A DNA stretch of 64,000 nucleotides from JBEICQ01 sp046297395 (GTDB lineage Bacteria; Bacteroidota; Bacteroidia; UBA4408), in contig JBKCNM010000095.1 in NCBI GenBank assembly GCA_046297395.1, positions 7,851-71,850 of the forward strand, written 5' to 3'. The translations under genes were made by a program, and so were the position numbers. This document shows, in pieces, positions 1-9,203 of this stretch (the first letter of the stretch is position 1; each line of letters starts with the position of its first letter). The notes under the pieces are model-generated. The model made no database searches, had not been told where the DNA came from, and saw nothing but the letters and a program-made list of their open reading frames with translations.

Positions 1-1255
1 TGCGGTAAATTCCCTTGATGTCAACAAGAAAACCATCATTGTTCATGATGCTCTTGAAATAATTTTCGTCAAGGGATTTGTATTCCTGGTGATTCACGGC
101 AACGATTACAGCATCATAATTTTTTTCAATTTTTTCATGAAGCCCAAAACCATACTCATCCTGCAGTTCATGTGCATCTGCATGAGGGTCCACCACATGC
201 ACATTGATGGAGTAGGAGCGTAGTTCCTTAATCACATCGGCCACCTTGGAATTCCGTATGTCGCTCACATCTTCCTTGAAGGTAGCTCCCATCACGAGCA
301 CTAGCGCCTTGTTGGGATCTTTTTTAGCGGCAAGAATTTTTTTAACGGTCTGCTTCGCAATATAAAATCCCATGGAATCATTCACATACCTTCCGCTGTT
401 GATGATGCGTGCATGGTATCCAACAGATTCTGCCTTATGGGTAAGGTAATAAGGGTCTACACCTATACAATGCCCGCCAACCAGTCCCGGATAAAACTTA
501 AGGAAATTCCACTTGGTGCCTGCTGCCTCCAAAACCTCATAGGTATTGATCCCAATTTTATTGAAGATGATAGACAGCTCATTCATCAGGGCAATGTTTA
601 CATCACGCTGGGTATTTTCAATGATTTTTGCAGCTTCTGCAACTTTGATGGAAGAGGCTTTATGTACGCCGGGTTCTACGATAATCCGATAGGTTGCGGC
701 AATGTTATCGAGGGATTCTGCATCACAACCCGAAACAACTTTCAAGATTTTGGTAATGGTGTGTTCTTTGTCTCCGGGATTGATTCTTTCAGGTGAGTAG
801 CCCACCTTAAAATCTTTTTTGAATGTCAAGCCGGAAACTTCTTCAAGCACAGGAATGCAATCTTCTTCGGTACAGCCGGGATATACGGTAGATTCATACA
901 CCACATAATCTCCTTTTTTCAGGCATTTGCCTACAGTTCGAGAGGCATTGACCAGGGGTTTTAAATCGGGCATGTTGTGCTCATCAATGGGTGTAGGAAC
1001 GGCCACAATAAAAAATCTGGCTTCCCTGAGCACATCAATATCGCTTGTGAATTTGATGTCGGTGCCTTCAAAATAGGATGCATCCAGTTCATTGCTGGGA
1101 TCCACTTTGTTATTCATCATTTCTACACGCGACTGATTGATGTCGAAGCCGATAACTGAAATTTTTCTAGCAAAAGCGAGCGCTATTGGTAATCCTACAT
1201 AACCCAGTCCGATGACTGCAACTTTTGCCTCTTTGTTGATGATTTGCTGATACAT
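1..1255 (-). CDS. UDP-N-acetyl-hexosamine/glucose 6-dehydrogenase (WbpA/WbpO/TviB type), 3' end cut by window
   Basis: NAD-dependent nucleotide-sugar dehydrogenase, oxidising C6 of a UDP-sugar to the uronic acid in the cytoplasm. I translated it from the ATG at 1255; no stop occurs before base 1, so about 418 codons are visible and the C-terminus is missing. The N-terminal Rossmann motif GLGYVGLP, the GYSPERINPGD segment and the catalytic-cysteine motif GHCIGVDPYYL are all present, as is the C-terminal UDP-binding region (GATFKEDVSDIRNS). The GHCIGVDPYYLTHKAE form is closest to the WbpO/TviB/WbpA subgroup rather than classical Ugd. It is the last visible gene of an operon with wbpB and wbpD, which favours UDP-GlcNAc as substrate, but UDP-GalNAc cannot be excluded. 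Confidence 0.9.
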   Translation of the reverse strand, partial: MYQQIINKEAKVAVIGLGYVGLPIALAFARKISVIGFDINQSRVEMMNNKVDPSNELDASYFEGTDIKFTSDIDVLREARFFIVAVPTPIDEHNMPDLKPLVNASRTVGKCLKKGDYVVYESTVYPGCTEEDCIPVLEEVSGLTFKKDFKVGYSPERINPGDKEHTITKILKVVSGCDAESLDNIAATYRIIVEPGVHKASSIKVAEAAKIIENTQRDVNIALMNELSIIFNKIGINTYEVLEAAGTKWNFLKFYPGLVGGHCIGVDPYYLTHKAESVGYHARIINSGRYVNDSMGFYIAKQTVKKILAAKKDPNKALVLVMGATFKEDVSDIRNSKVADVIKELRSYSINVHVVDPHADAHELQDEYGFGLHEKIEKNYDAVIVAVNHQEYKSLDENYFKSIMNNDGFLVDIKGIYR

Positions 1256-1324
1256 ACCGTTTTTCTGTTGGCCCTCAAAAATAGGGCGATTTATTTAATT
1301 TCAATGTTTCTTTATGCTCTTGTC

Positions 1325-2347
1325 TTATGAACCTTGGGCATCTCTTTGCCGGTAAATTCTTTCGATGATGTCAACCACTTTTAATCCCTCGAGGGCATTG
1401 GTGGTAATGGTATTTTTACCTTTCAGGGTTTCAACCACATTTTCAAATATGTAATGATGGTTGTTGGCAGAACCCTTATATGCCCCATAATCGTTGGCGG
1501 GATTGGTAGGTGCGAGTTCAGGCATGTTGTAATCTTTGATATGGCAGTATTCAACCTTGTCCATGTACTGACCACCCACTTTCACACTTCCTTTGCTTCC
1601 TACAATGGTGATGCTGCTTTCAAGATTTTTATCCCATACCGAGGTGGAATAGTTGATACATCCCATTCCCCCATTCACAAAGCGGAAGTTAACCATTCCA
1701 CTGTCCTCAAAAGCAGTCATCCCCGCATGATTAAAATCATTGAACCTGCCTTGTATGTCTGTGATGTCTCCGAAGAGCCAGTACATGATGTCGATGAAGT
1801 GAGAAAACTGGGTAAAGAGCGTACCTCCATCCAAATCTGCCGTGCCTTTCCAGCCTCCGGATTTGTAATATCTGTCGTCGCGGTTCCAGTAACAATTCAG
1901 TTGAACCATGTAAACATCTCCAATAATTTGGTCAGATACAATTTCTCTGAGCCACATGGATGGGGGAGAGTAGCGGTTTTGCATCACACAAAACACCTGC
2001 TTGTGCATCTGAAGTGCCTTGTAGATTACCTGTTCGCAATCTGCTTTGGTCAGTGCCATGGGTTTTTCTACCACCACATGTTTCCCTTTTTCGAGGGCAA
2101 GGATACTTTGTGAGCCATGCAGTCCATTGGGAGTACAAATGCTTACCACCTCTATGTCCGGATGCGCTGTTAGCATCTCTTCCATATTTTGAAAAAAGGG
2201 CTCATTCAAATCTTTTAATTGAAGTTGTGCAGGATTCATCACATCACAAACTGCCAGCAACTGACATTCAGGATTGCGTCTGATCATCTCGGCGTGTCTT
2301 CTGCCGATATGGCCTTGCCCAACTACAGCAAACTTGATTTTTCCCAT
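1325..2347 (-). CDS. wbpB: UDP-GlcNAc-uronate 3-dehydrogenase, Gfo/Idh/MocA family (WbpB-like)
   Basis: Cytoplasmic NAD-dependent oxidoreductase, 340 residues. By family and context it oxidises C3 of UDP-GlcNAcA so that a later aminotransferase can add an amino group. The N-terminus has the Rossmann motif GQGHIGRRHAE (about residues 10-20), and the family motif EKPMAL is at about residue 94. The C-terminal half has the expected alpha/beta substrate domain. The start is 6 bases after the wbpD stop, and the WbpA-type dehydrogenase follows 69 bases downstream. The aminotransferase (WbpE) expected between the WbpB and WbpD steps is not in the window and may lie left of base 1. Gfo/Idh/MocA proteins are diverse, so substrate is inferred mainly from the neighbours. 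Confidence 0.85.
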   Translation of the reverse strand: MGKIKFAVVGQGHIGRRHAEMIRRNPECQLLAVCDVMNPAQLQLKDLNEPFFQNMEEMLTAHPDIEVVSICTPNGLHGSQSILALEKGKHVVVEKPMALTKADCEQVIYKALQMHKQVFCVMQNRYSPPSMWLREIVSDQIIGDVYMVQLNCYWNRDDRYYKSGGWKGTADLDGGTLFTQFSHFIDIMYWLFGDITDIQGRFNDFNHAGMTAFEDSGMVNFRFVNGGMGCINYSTSVWDKNLESSITIVGSKGSVKVGGQYMDKVEYCHIKDYNMPELAPTNPANDYGAYKGSANNHHYIFENVVETLKGKNTITTNALEGLKVVDIIERIYRQRDAQGS

Positions 2348-2353
2348 AAGTGA

Positions 2354-2938
2354 TTATGCTATTTTTTTTACCTGACCGTCGCTGAGTGTGTAAGTTTCAC
2401 CGCTTTCAGGACAGGTGGCGATTCCTTCGGTATTGAAGTGAAGACGATGTCCGTATTCACTCATCCAGCCGGCCTGTCTTGCCGGGTTACCCATCCATAG
2501 ACTATAATCAGGGACATTCTTGGTGACTACTGCCCCTGCGCCGATAAATGCAAACTTTCCTATGTTATGTCCGCATACAATGGTGGCATTGGCACCTATA
2601 GACGCTCCTTTTCCAACATGGGTGCGGGCGTATTGGGCACGGCGGTTTACTGCACTGCGCGGATTTGTAACATTCGTAAATACCATGGAAGGACCCAAAA
2701 AAACATCGTCTTCGCAGGTTACACCGGTGTAGATGGATACATTGTTCTGCACCTTTACATTTTTTCCCAATACAACCTCGGGAGAAACCACCACATTCTG
2801 TCCGAGATTGCAGTTTTCTCCGATGGTACAGTTGGGCATGACATGTGAAAAATGCCAAATTTTTGTTCCTTTTCCGATTGAACAACCTTCGTCTACAACA
2901 GCGGTAGGATGTACAAAATAATCGTTTGCCGGTTCCAT
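2354..2938 (-). CDS. wbpD: UDP-GlcNAc3NA N-acetyltransferase, left-handed beta-helix (WbpD-like)
   Basis: Acetyl-CoA-dependent N-acetyltransferase of 194 residues that would acetylate the 3-amino group of UDP-2-acetamido-3-amino-uronate. Hexapeptide repeats run through residues 10-150 (for example IGENCNLGQNVVV and IGANATIVCGHNIG). The NPRS motif and the GAVVTKNVPDYSLWMGNPA segment are characteristic of WbpD/WlbB acyltransferases. The ATG follows the acylphosphatase TAA with no gap (TAAATG), so the two are probably translationally coupled. Together with the adjacent wbpB and dehydrogenase genes this supports a UDP-ManNAc3NAcA/GlcNAc3NAcA-type pathway feeding a surface polysaccharide. The C-terminal ~30 residues (…CPESGETY…) form a short tail after the helix. 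Confidence 0.88.
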   Translation of the reverse strand: MEPANDYFVHPTAVVDEGCSIGKGTKIWHFSHVMPNCTIGENCNLGQNVVVSPEVVLGKNVKVQNNVSIYTGVTCEDDVFLGPSMVFTNVTNPRSAVNRRAQYARTHVGKGASIGANATIVCGHNIGKFAFIGAGAVVTKNVPDYSLWMGNPARQAGWMSEYGHRLHFNTEGIATCPESGETYTLSDGQVKKIA

Positions 2939-3211
2939 TTATTCCTTGATTTCAAAACCTTCCAGTTGCTGCATCTGGGCCACTGAGTATTTTACAGCAG
3001 TTACCTCAGATGCCGGGGAGCCTTTCTGGCAGGCGATGATGAGTTCATTAAGTTTTTCTTCTTCGGCCTCTGCTTCAATAAATACAGTTCCGTTGGGGAG
3101 GTTTTGCACAGAGCCCGTGATGCCCAGTTTTTGGGCTTGCTCTCTTACAAACTTTCTGAAGGTAACACCTTGTACCTTGCCCCATACTACAATGTTGAAA
3201 TGTCTTTCCAT
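2939..3211 (-). CDS. acyP: Acylphosphatase
   Basis: Small cytosolic enzyme (90 residues, normal family length) that hydrolyses acyl phosphates such as carbamoyl phosphate or 1,3-bisphosphoglycerate. The signature VWGKVQGVTFRKFVREQA (about residues 9-26) carries the phosphate-binding loop and the catalytic Arg; the second signature holds the catalytic Asn in GSVQNLPNGTVFIEAEA. It sits inside the nucleotide-sugar operon, 6 bases after the UXS gene and directly abutting wbpD, so it is co-transcribed with sugar genes. No biochemical link between acylphosphatase and nucleotide-sugar synthesis is established; it may be an accidental passenger. Confidence 0.95.
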   Translation of the reverse strand: MERHFNIVVWGKVQGVTFRKFVREQAQKLGITGSVQNLPNGTVFIEAEAEEEKLNELIIACQKGSPASEVTAVKYSVAQMQQLEGFEIKE

Positions 3212-3217
3212 GAGTAA

Positions 3218-4195
3218 TTATGCAAATTGGCGGTGTTCTTTTTTAAACAATTCTTCTTTGGGCAGGCCCTTGAAGTATTCATAGGTAATGGCAAGTCCTT
3301 CGGCGCGTTTTACCTGAGGTTTCCAGCCAAGAATTTTCTCTGCCAAACCAATGTCGGGTCTGCGTTGTTTGGGATCATCCTTGGGCAATGGGAGAGAAAT
3401 CAGTTTTTGGCTGGTACCTGTTAAGCGGATAATCTCCTCTCCAAATTCTTTGATCGTTATTTCTTCGGGATTGCCGATGTTTACCGGCATGGGATAATCA
3501 CTAAGCAACAACCGATAGATGCCTTCAATGAGGTCGTCTACAAAACAAAATGAGCGGGTTTGTGAACCATCCCCAAACATGGTCAGGTCCTCGCCCCTGA
3601 GTGCCTGTCCGATAAAAGCAGGCAGTACCCTACCGTCGTTCAAACGCATTCGGGGACCATAAGTATTAAAAATCCTGACAATTCTGGTTTCCAGTCCATG
3701 GTAATTGTGGTAGGCCATGGTGAGTGCCTCCATGAATCGTTTGGCTTCATCGTAACAACCGCGAGGGCCTACGGGATTTACATTGCCCCAGTAATCCTCC
3801 ACTTGGGGATGCACCACCGGATCGCCGTAAACCTCTGAGGTGGAGGCAACCAAAACACGGGATTTTTTTACGCGGGCCAGGCCCAGCACATTGTGTGTAC
3901 CAAGGGAACTAACCTTGAGCGTTTGTATAGGTATTTTAAGGTAATCAATCGGACTGGCGGGAGAGGCAAAATGCAAGATATAATCCAGCTCACCGGGAAC
4001 AAAAACAAACTTGGATACATCGTGGTGATAAAATTCAAACTGTTCCAGTTTGAAGAGATGGGCGATGTTTCGCAGGTCTCCCGTGATGAGGTTGTCCATG
4101 CCTATCACATGATAGCCTTCCCTGATGAGTCGGTCACAAAGATGTGAACCCAAAAAACCGGCGGCGCCGGTGACCAATGCCCTTTTTCTGTTCAT
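3218..4195 (-). CDS. UDP-glucuronate decarboxylase-like SDR epimerase/dehydratase (UXS family)
   Basis: Extended short-chain dehydrogenase of 325 residues. It most resembles UDP-xylose synthase, which converts UDP-glucuronate to UDP-xylose with NAD as bound cofactor. Seen: N-terminal GAAGFLGSHL (residues 10-19), HFASPASPIDY near residue 75, catalytic Ser/Thr region STSEVYGDP, and the YxxxK pair in CYDEAKR followed by RIFNTYGPRM. The ASPASP and GPRGCYDEAKR segments are typical of the UXS subgroup as opposed to dTDP-glucose 4,6-dehydratase. It is the first gene of the leftward sugar operon, 61 bases from the end of trxB, which is also leftward, so read-through from trxB is possible. Annotators may also call it NAD-dependent epimerase/dehydratase. 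Confidence 0.88.
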   Translation of the reverse strand: MNRKRALVTGAAGFLGSHLCDRLIREGYHVIGMDNLITGDLRNIAHLFKLEQFEFYHHDVSKFVFVPGELDYILHFASPASPIDYLKIPIQTLKVSSLGTHNVLGLARVKKSRVLVASTSEVYGDPVVHPQVEDYWGNVNPVGPRGCYDEAKRFMEALTMAYHNYHGLETRIVRIFNTYGPRMRLNDGRVLPAFIGQALRGEDLTMFGDGSQTRSFCFVDDLIEGIYRLLLSDYPMPVNIGNPEEITIKEFGEEIIRLTGTSQKLISLPLPKDDPKQRRPDIGLAEKILGWKPQVKRAEGLAITYEYFKGLPKEELFKKEHRQFA

Positions 4196-4256
4196 AATGA
4201 TTTCAGGGCTGCGAATTTAACAAAAGAAAAGGCAGTTCCTGTCCTGAGTTCACAAT

Positions 4257-5222
4257 TTAGTGGATTCCTGATGAGGCCAGCCATCGCTCTGCATCAAGGG
4301 CTGCCATGCAACCTGAACCCGCAGCGGTAACTGCCTGGCGGTAAATTTTGTCTTGTACATCCCCGCAGGCAAACACCCCCGGAATATTTGTTTTGGAGCT
4401 GCCGGGTATGGTTTTGATGTATCCTTCCGCATCCATCTCCAACTGGTTTTTAAAAATCCCTGAATTAGGGGTATGGCCAATGGCGACGAAGAAGCCCGTA
4501 ACCGGAATGGTTTGAAGTTCTCCGCTCAGCAGATTTCTAACCCTGACCGAATGCACGGATTGGTCTCCTAATATTTCCTCTGTTTCTGTGTTCCAAAGGA
4601 TTTCAATGTTGGGTGTATTCATTACTCGGTGCTGCATGGCTTTTGATGCTCTCATCTCGCCTTTTCGTACCAGCATGGTTACTTTTTTACAAAGCTTGGC
4701 AAGATAGGTGGCTTCCTCTGCGGCAGTATCACCCGCGCCAACGATGGCCACTTCCTGTCCGCGGAAGAAAAATCCATCACATACCGCACAGGCTGATACA
4801 CCGAAGCCATTGAATTTTTGTTCGCTTTCGAGACCCAACCAGCGGGCAGAGGCGCCTGTAGCAATGATGATGGAATTGGCAAGAATCTCATGCTTTTCAT
4901 CGGCAATCACCTTAAATGGATAAACCGAGAAATCCACTGAGCTGATCCAGCCGTAGCGTACATCTGTTCCGAATCTCATAGCCTGTGCCTTGAGGTCTTC
5001 CATCATCTCCGGTCCCTTTGTACCCTTGGGATACCCCGGAAAATTATCAACTTCTGTGGTGATGGTAAGCTGTCCGCCCGGTTGCAAACCTTCATAAACA
5101 ACAGGTTTCATATCGGCCCTGGCAGCATAAATGGCTGCCGTGTAGCCGGCCGGGCCACTGCCGATAATCAGGCAGTGAATAGTCTCTGCAGATTCATTTG
5201 TCATGTCGGCAAAGGTAATCAT
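4257..5222 (-). CDS. trxB: Thioredoxin-disulfide reductase
   Basis: FAD/NADPH enzyme (321 residues) that reduces thioredoxin in the cytoplasm. The FAD-binding motif GSGPAG is at residues 21-26, the redox-active CAVC at 145-148 followed by DG, and the NADPH motif GAGDTAAEE at 162-170. The C-terminal FAD motif (GVFACGDVQDKIYRQAVTAAGSGCMAA) is intact. Length and motif order match low-molecular-weight bacterial TrxB. Translation could begin at the ATG at 5222 or at the internal Met7 (5204); residues before about 15 are not conserved. I see no TAnnTTTG box directly upstream. The next gene, slyD, is divergent. Confidence 0.97.
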   Translation of the reverse strand: MITFADMTNESAETIHCLIIGSGPAGYTAAIYAARADMKPVVYEGLQPGGQLTITTEVDNFPGYPKGTKGPEMMEDLKAQAMRFGTDVRYGWISSVDFSVYPFKVIADEKHEILANSIIIATGASARWLGLESEQKFNGFGVSACAVCDGFFFRGQEVAIVGAGDTAAEEATYLAKLCKKVTMLVRKGEMRASKAMQHRVMNTPNIEILWNTETEEILGDQSVHSVRVRNLLSGELQTIPVTGFFVAIGHTPNSGIFKNQLEMDAEGYIKTIPGSSKTNIPGVFACGDVQDKIYRQAVTAAGSGCMAALDAERWLASSGIH

Positions 5223-5343
5223 CCGAATGTGTCCGTATACTTGTTATGCAAGACTTTTACACAGGTAATGATGAAAAACTAGTGAGCCTGCAGAAACAGG
5301 CTTGGGCTTTTATTAGTACCTTTCAGGCCACATTACAAATCTC

Positions 5344-5862
5344 ATGAAAATAGAAAAAAACAGGGTAGTTTCTCTCAGCTACAACCTGCATGTACCCGAG
5401 AGCGAAGGAAATGGCGAAGAAATGGTTGAACAGACGAGCCCCGAAAACCCTTTTGTTTTTTTGTTCGGAAGCGGAAACTTGCTTGAATCTTTTGAAAACA
5501 ACCTGATTGGCAAAACAACCGGCGAAGGTTTTGATTTTATCATTCCTGCTGCCAACGGCTATGGTGAATATGATGCCGATAAGTTGGCGGAAATTCCCAT
5601 AGAGGCTTTCCAGGGACCCGATGGCAGCATCGACGAAGAAATGGTGCAGCCCGGTAATGAACTCCCCATGGTGGACAGCGATGGCAATCGTTTGCTTGGC
5701 ATTGTGGATGAGGTAACTCCTGAGTTTGTTCGCATGGATTTTAACCATCCGCTCGCAGGCAGCGATCTGCATTTCACCGGAATTATTCTGAATGTGAGAG
5801 AAGCATCTCATGATGAAATTGCCCATGGTCATGTACACGGGCCTCACGGACACCAACACTAA
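5344..5862 (+). CDS. slyD: FKBP-type peptidyl-prolyl cis-trans isomerase, SlyD family
   Basis: Cytosolic proline isomerase and chaperone of 172 residues. The N-terminal FKBP half begins MKIEKNRVVSLSYNLHV, and the FLFGSGNLLESFENNLIGKTTGE segment is the SlyD FKBP core. The middle insert-in-flap region (about residues 65-130) is present, and DFNHPLAGSDLHFTGIILNVREA is the closing FKBP strand. The short tail is rich in His (HDEIAHGHVHGPHGHQH), consistent with the metal-binding tail of SlyD though shorter than in E. coli. The gene is divergent from trxB and lies 55 bases before dxs, possibly in the same transcript. I see no terminator between them. Confidence 0.95.
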   Translation: MKIEKNRVVSLSYNLHVPESEGNGEEMVEQTSPENPFVFLFGSGNLLESFENNLIGKTTGEGFDFIIPAANGYGEYDADKLAEIPIEAFQGPDGSIDEEMVQPGNELPMVDSDGNRLLGIVDEVTPEFVRMDFNHPLAGSDLHFTGIILNVREASHDEIAHGHVHGPHGHQH

Positions 5863-5917
5863 ACCAACCTTAAACAAAAGCCTTCTGCTGATGTTTATTT
5901 AACTTACCTCAAAACCA

Positions 5918-7846
5918 ATGGATGTTAAAGTAGGGAAACTGCTTCAAAAGATTGAATATCCTTCAGATCTAAGGGCACTCAAAAAAGAAGAACTTCCGAA
6001 AGTATGCAATGAGCTGCGCGATTTCATTATCGATGTGGTCTCTGTGAAAGGTGGACATTTTGGAGCCAGCCTCGGAGTGGTTGAGCTTACAGTAGCACTT
6101 CATTATGTGTTTAACACGCCCCATGATCAACTGGTATGGGATGTGGGACATCAGGCCTATGGCCACAAGATTCTTACAGGCAGACGAAAAATATTTCACA
6201 CAAACAGAAAATACAAAGGCCTCTCAGGATTTCCAAAAAGAGATGAATCAGAATACGACACGCTTGGCGTAGGACATTCATCCACTTCAATTTCAGCCGC
6301 CCTGGGCATGGCTGTGGCAAATCGTTATAAGAATGATCCCCGGCAACATGTGGCCATCATTGGCGATGGTGCCATGACAGCAGGTTTGGCTTTTGAAGGG
6401 CTCAATCATGCAGGTGTTGAAAATTCCAATCTCCTGGTCATCCTCAACGACAATTGCATGTCCATCGATCCCAATGTGGGCGCATTAAAGGAATACCTCA
6501 CAGACATCACCACCTCGCACACTTATAACAAGGTAAGAGACGACATCTGGAACCTGCTCGGCAAAGTGTCTAAGTTTGGTCCCAATGCCCAGGCAGTGGC
6601 TTCAAAAATTGAAGCAGGAGTGAAGGCTGCCCTGCTCAAACAAAGCAATCTCTTCGAGTCATTGCGATTCAGGTATTTCGGTCCGGTAGACGGACATGAT
6701 GTAATCCGCTTAACCGGCATTCTCAATGACCTGAAAGACATTCCCGGTCCTAAAATCCTGCATGTGCTAACACAAAAAGGAAAAGGATACAAGTTTTCTG
6801 AAGAAGGCAATCAAACACTTTGGCATGCCCCGGGGCTTTTCAATAAAGAAACCGGCGAGATTATCAAGGTAGCTCCTGCCTCTCCACAACCACCCAAATA
6901 CCAGGATGTATTCGGGCATACGATTGTGGAACTGGCAGAGAAAAATGAAAAAATCATGGGCATTACGCCTGCAATGCCCAGTGGCTGTTCGCTCAACATC
7001 ATGATGAAAGCCATGCCCGACAGAGCATTTGATGTGGGTATTGCGGAGCAACATGCAGTAACTTTTTCTGCCGGACTGGCTACACAGGGGCTCATACCCT
7101 TTTGTAATATCTACTCTTCATTTATGCAACGCGCATACGACCAGGTTATTCATGATGTGGCTTTGCAAAAATTACATGTTGTGTTTTGTCTCGACAGGGG
7201 TGGCCTTGCCGGTGCAGATGGACCTACGCATCATGGTGCCTACGACATTGCCTACCTGCGTTGCATTCCCGGCATGGTGGTCTCTGCTCCCATGAATGAG
7301 GAAGAACTGCGCAACCTTATGTATTCTGCTCAGCTCAAAAACCATGGTCCCTTCAGCATCCGTTATCCCAGAGGAAATGGCGTAATGGTAAACTGGAAAA
7401 CACCTTTCCGCGAAATCATCCCCGGCAAAGGGCGTAAGTTGCGCCATGGCAACGATTTGGCAATACTCACCCTCGGACATCCCGGCAACTTTGCCACAGA
7501 GGCCTGTGAAACACTCGCCGAACAAGGCATTGAAGCTGCCCATTACGACATGCGATTTGCCAAGCCTCTTGATGAATCCATTCTCCATGAAGTATTTAGC
7601 AAGTTTGACATGGTAATCACTGTTGAAGATGGATGTGTGGTAGGTGGCATGGGCAGTGCGGTAACAGAATTTATGGCAGAAAATGGTTACAAGGCCATGG
7701 TGAAGCGACTGGGTATCCCGGATCGGTTTGTAGAACACGGGGAACAACCGGAACTATGGGCTGAATGTGGTTTTGATGCGGCAGCTATTGTGAAGGTAGC
7801 CCTTGAGTCGGTAAAAAAATCCAGCAAACTTTCTGTTCGCCGCTAA
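5918..7846 (+). CDS. dxs: 1-deoxy-D-xylulose-5-phosphate synthase
   Basis: Thiamine-diphosphate enzyme (642 residues) that condenses pyruvate and glyceraldehyde 3-phosphate, the first step of the MEP isoprenoid pathway. The ThDP/Mg motif GDGAMTAG is at residues 149-156, ending in NDN at 177-179. The early VWDVGHQAYGHKILTGR block (catalytic His in the family) and the second-domain DVGIAEQHAVTFSAGLA block with its catalytic Glu are both intact. Length is normal for the family. The MATE gene starts 4 bases after the stop, so the two are co-transcribed. A second MEP gene, ispE, is in the window at 24664 but not linked. Confidence 0.98.
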   Translation: MDVKVGKLLQKIEYPSDLRALKKEELPKVCNELRDFIIDVVSVKGGHFGASLGVVELTVALHYVFNTPHDQLVWDVGHQAYGHKILTGRRKIFHTNRKYKGLSGFPKRDESEYDTLGVGHSSTSISAALGMAVANRYKNDPRQHVAIIGDGAMTAGLAFEGLNHAGVENSNLLVILNDNCMSIDPNVGALKEYLTDITTSHTYNKVRDDIWNLLGKVSKFGPNAQAVASKIEAGVKAALLKQSNLFESLRFRYFGPVDGHDVIRLTGILNDLKDIPGPKILHVLTQKGKGYKFSEEGNQTLWHAPGLFNKETGEIIKVAPASPQPPKYQDVFGHTIVELAEKNEKIMGITPAMPSGCSLNIMMKAMPDRAFDVGIAEQHAVTFSAGLATQGLIPFCNIYSSFMQRAYDQVIHDVALQKLHVVFCLDRGGLAGADGPTHHGAYDIAYLRCIPGMVVSAPMNEEELRNLMYSAQLKNHGPFSIRYPRGNGVMVNWKTPFREIIPGKGRKLRHGNDLAILTLGHPGNFATEACETLAEQGIEAAHYDMRFAKPLDESILHEVFSKFDMVITVEDGCVVGGMGSAVTEFMAENGYKAMVKRLGIPDRFVEHGEQPELWAECGFDAAAIVKVALESVKKSSKLSVRR

Positions 7847-7850
7847 TACA

Positions 7851-9203
7851 GTGGAAAAAGAAGATTTTGGTCATGCGCACATATGGCGTGTAGCCTATCC
7901 TCTTGTATTGGGAGGAGTGGCTCAGGTTGTTATCAACGGCACAGATACAGCCTTCCTCGGAAGGATTGGTGAAATAGCCATGGGCGCTGCAGCTATTGCA
8001 GGATTGTACTATGTTACATTTTTTATGCTCGGCCTCGGATTTGGAATTGGTACACAAATTCTGGTAGCAAGACATGAGGGTGAAAACAATCCCACTGAGG
8101 TGCGTAATACCATGCAGCAATCTCTTTTTTTTCTCGGTGTTTTGGCCGTTTTATTGTTTGTTTTGATGCAGGTTTTCAGCCCCTGGCTCTTGCATTTTTT
8201 TGTGGAGTCTGATGCCATCAGGGATTCTTGCATATCCTTTATCACTTACCGTTCATGGGGTATTTTTCCGGGCTTTGCCATTCTTTGGGTAAGGTCTTTT
8301 TATGCCGGCACGGCAAACACACGCATTATTTCGGTAACTACTTTGCTTACAGCCTTGCTCAACATGCTGTTTAATTATCTGCTGGTTTTTGGCAAAGGTG
8401 GATTTCCTGCCATGGGCATATCCGGATCGGGACTTGCCAGTACCCTGGCGGAGACATTCACGGCTTGCTTTGCCTTGCTTTGGTTGGCAAGTGACAAAAA
8501 ATCCGCCAAATATAAATTGCTCAAAAAAATGCGTTTCGATGCCGGTGCATTCCGCAAACTCATCGAACTTTCTTCTCCGCTGATGTTGCAAATTTTTATC
8601 AGCCTTTGTTCTTGGTTTGCCTTTTTTCTGATCATCGAAAAAACGGGCGCCCATAACCTGGCCATCTCCAACCTGGTGCGAAATGTTTACATGATATTGA
8701 TGATTCCTTTGCTGGGTTTTTCTAATGCCACCAATACGCTCGTGAGCAACCTCATCGGACGCAAAGAATCTGAGAGGGTTTTTGAGTTGCTAAAAAGAAT
8801 ATGTCTGCAAAGTAGTTTGTGTACGCTGGTGATAGTTCTTTTTACGCTTGCCCTTCCTAGGCTTGTGATGAGTGTTTTTACCAATGACGAAATCTTGATT
8901 TCCCACACCTTGTCAAGCCTGCAGGTCATCAGTGGTTCATGCTTGCTCTTTTCTGTCGTGAACATTCTCCTGAGTGCCATCTCCGGAGCAGGATTTACAA
9001 TAGCCTCACTGATCATAGAGACGCTTACACTTATCATTTACCTGCTCTATGTATACTGGCTCTCAGTAAGACTCCATCTTCGCATTGAGTGGATATGGAG
9101 CTCGGAGTATGTATATTTCTTTATGCTTGGCTGCTGTTCGATATGGTTTCTTAAGCTTCGACTGCAAAACAAACTGGCGCTTTCAGACGAGCGCAATCAT
9201 TGA
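7851..9203 (+). CDS. MATE family multidrug/Na+ antiporter
   Basis: Polytopic inner-membrane protein, 450 residues with about 12 predicted hydrophobic helices, the arrangement of MATE cation-coupled exporters. The N-terminal segment HIWRVAYPLVLGGVAQVVINGTDTAFLGRIG is the characteristic MATE helix 1 with an embedded Asp, and the repeat-like second half begins near FRKLIELSSPLMLQIF. The reading frame opens with GTG at 7851, 4 bases after the dxs stop; there is no ATG nearby, so GTG is the likely start. The substrate is unknown. Its last 21 bases overlap the 3' end of the convergent ridA gene. Confidence 0.9.
   Translation: MEKEDFGHAHIWRVAYPLVLGGVAQVVINGTDTAFLGRIGEIAMGAAAIAGLYYVTFFMLGLGFGIGTQILVARHEGENNPTEVRNTMQQSLFFLGVLAVLLFVLMQVFSPWLLHFFVESDAIRDSCISFITYRSWGIFPGFAILWVRSFYAGTANTRIISVTTLLTALLNMLFNYLLVFGKGGFPAMGISGSGLASTLAETFTACFALLWLASDKKSAKYKLLKKMRFDAGAFRKLIELSSPLMLQIFISLCSWFAFFLIIEKTGAHNLAISNLVRNVYMILMIPLLGFSNATNTLVSNLIGRKESERVFELLKRICLQSSLCTLVIVLFTLALPRLVMSVFTNDEILISHTLSSLQVISGSCLLFSVVNILLSAISGAGFTIASLIIETLTLIIYLLYVYWLSVRLHLRIEWIWSSEYVYFFMLGCCSIWFLKLRLQNKLALSDERNH

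Noticed and set aside
1454..2113. 219-codon plus-strand ORF antisense to wbpB
   Set aside because: It lies opposite a well-supported oxidoreductase gene and has no family motif; it is a shadow of codon bias.
5323..5877. 184-codon minus-strand ORF antisense to slyD
   Set aside because: Shadow of slyD; no family features.
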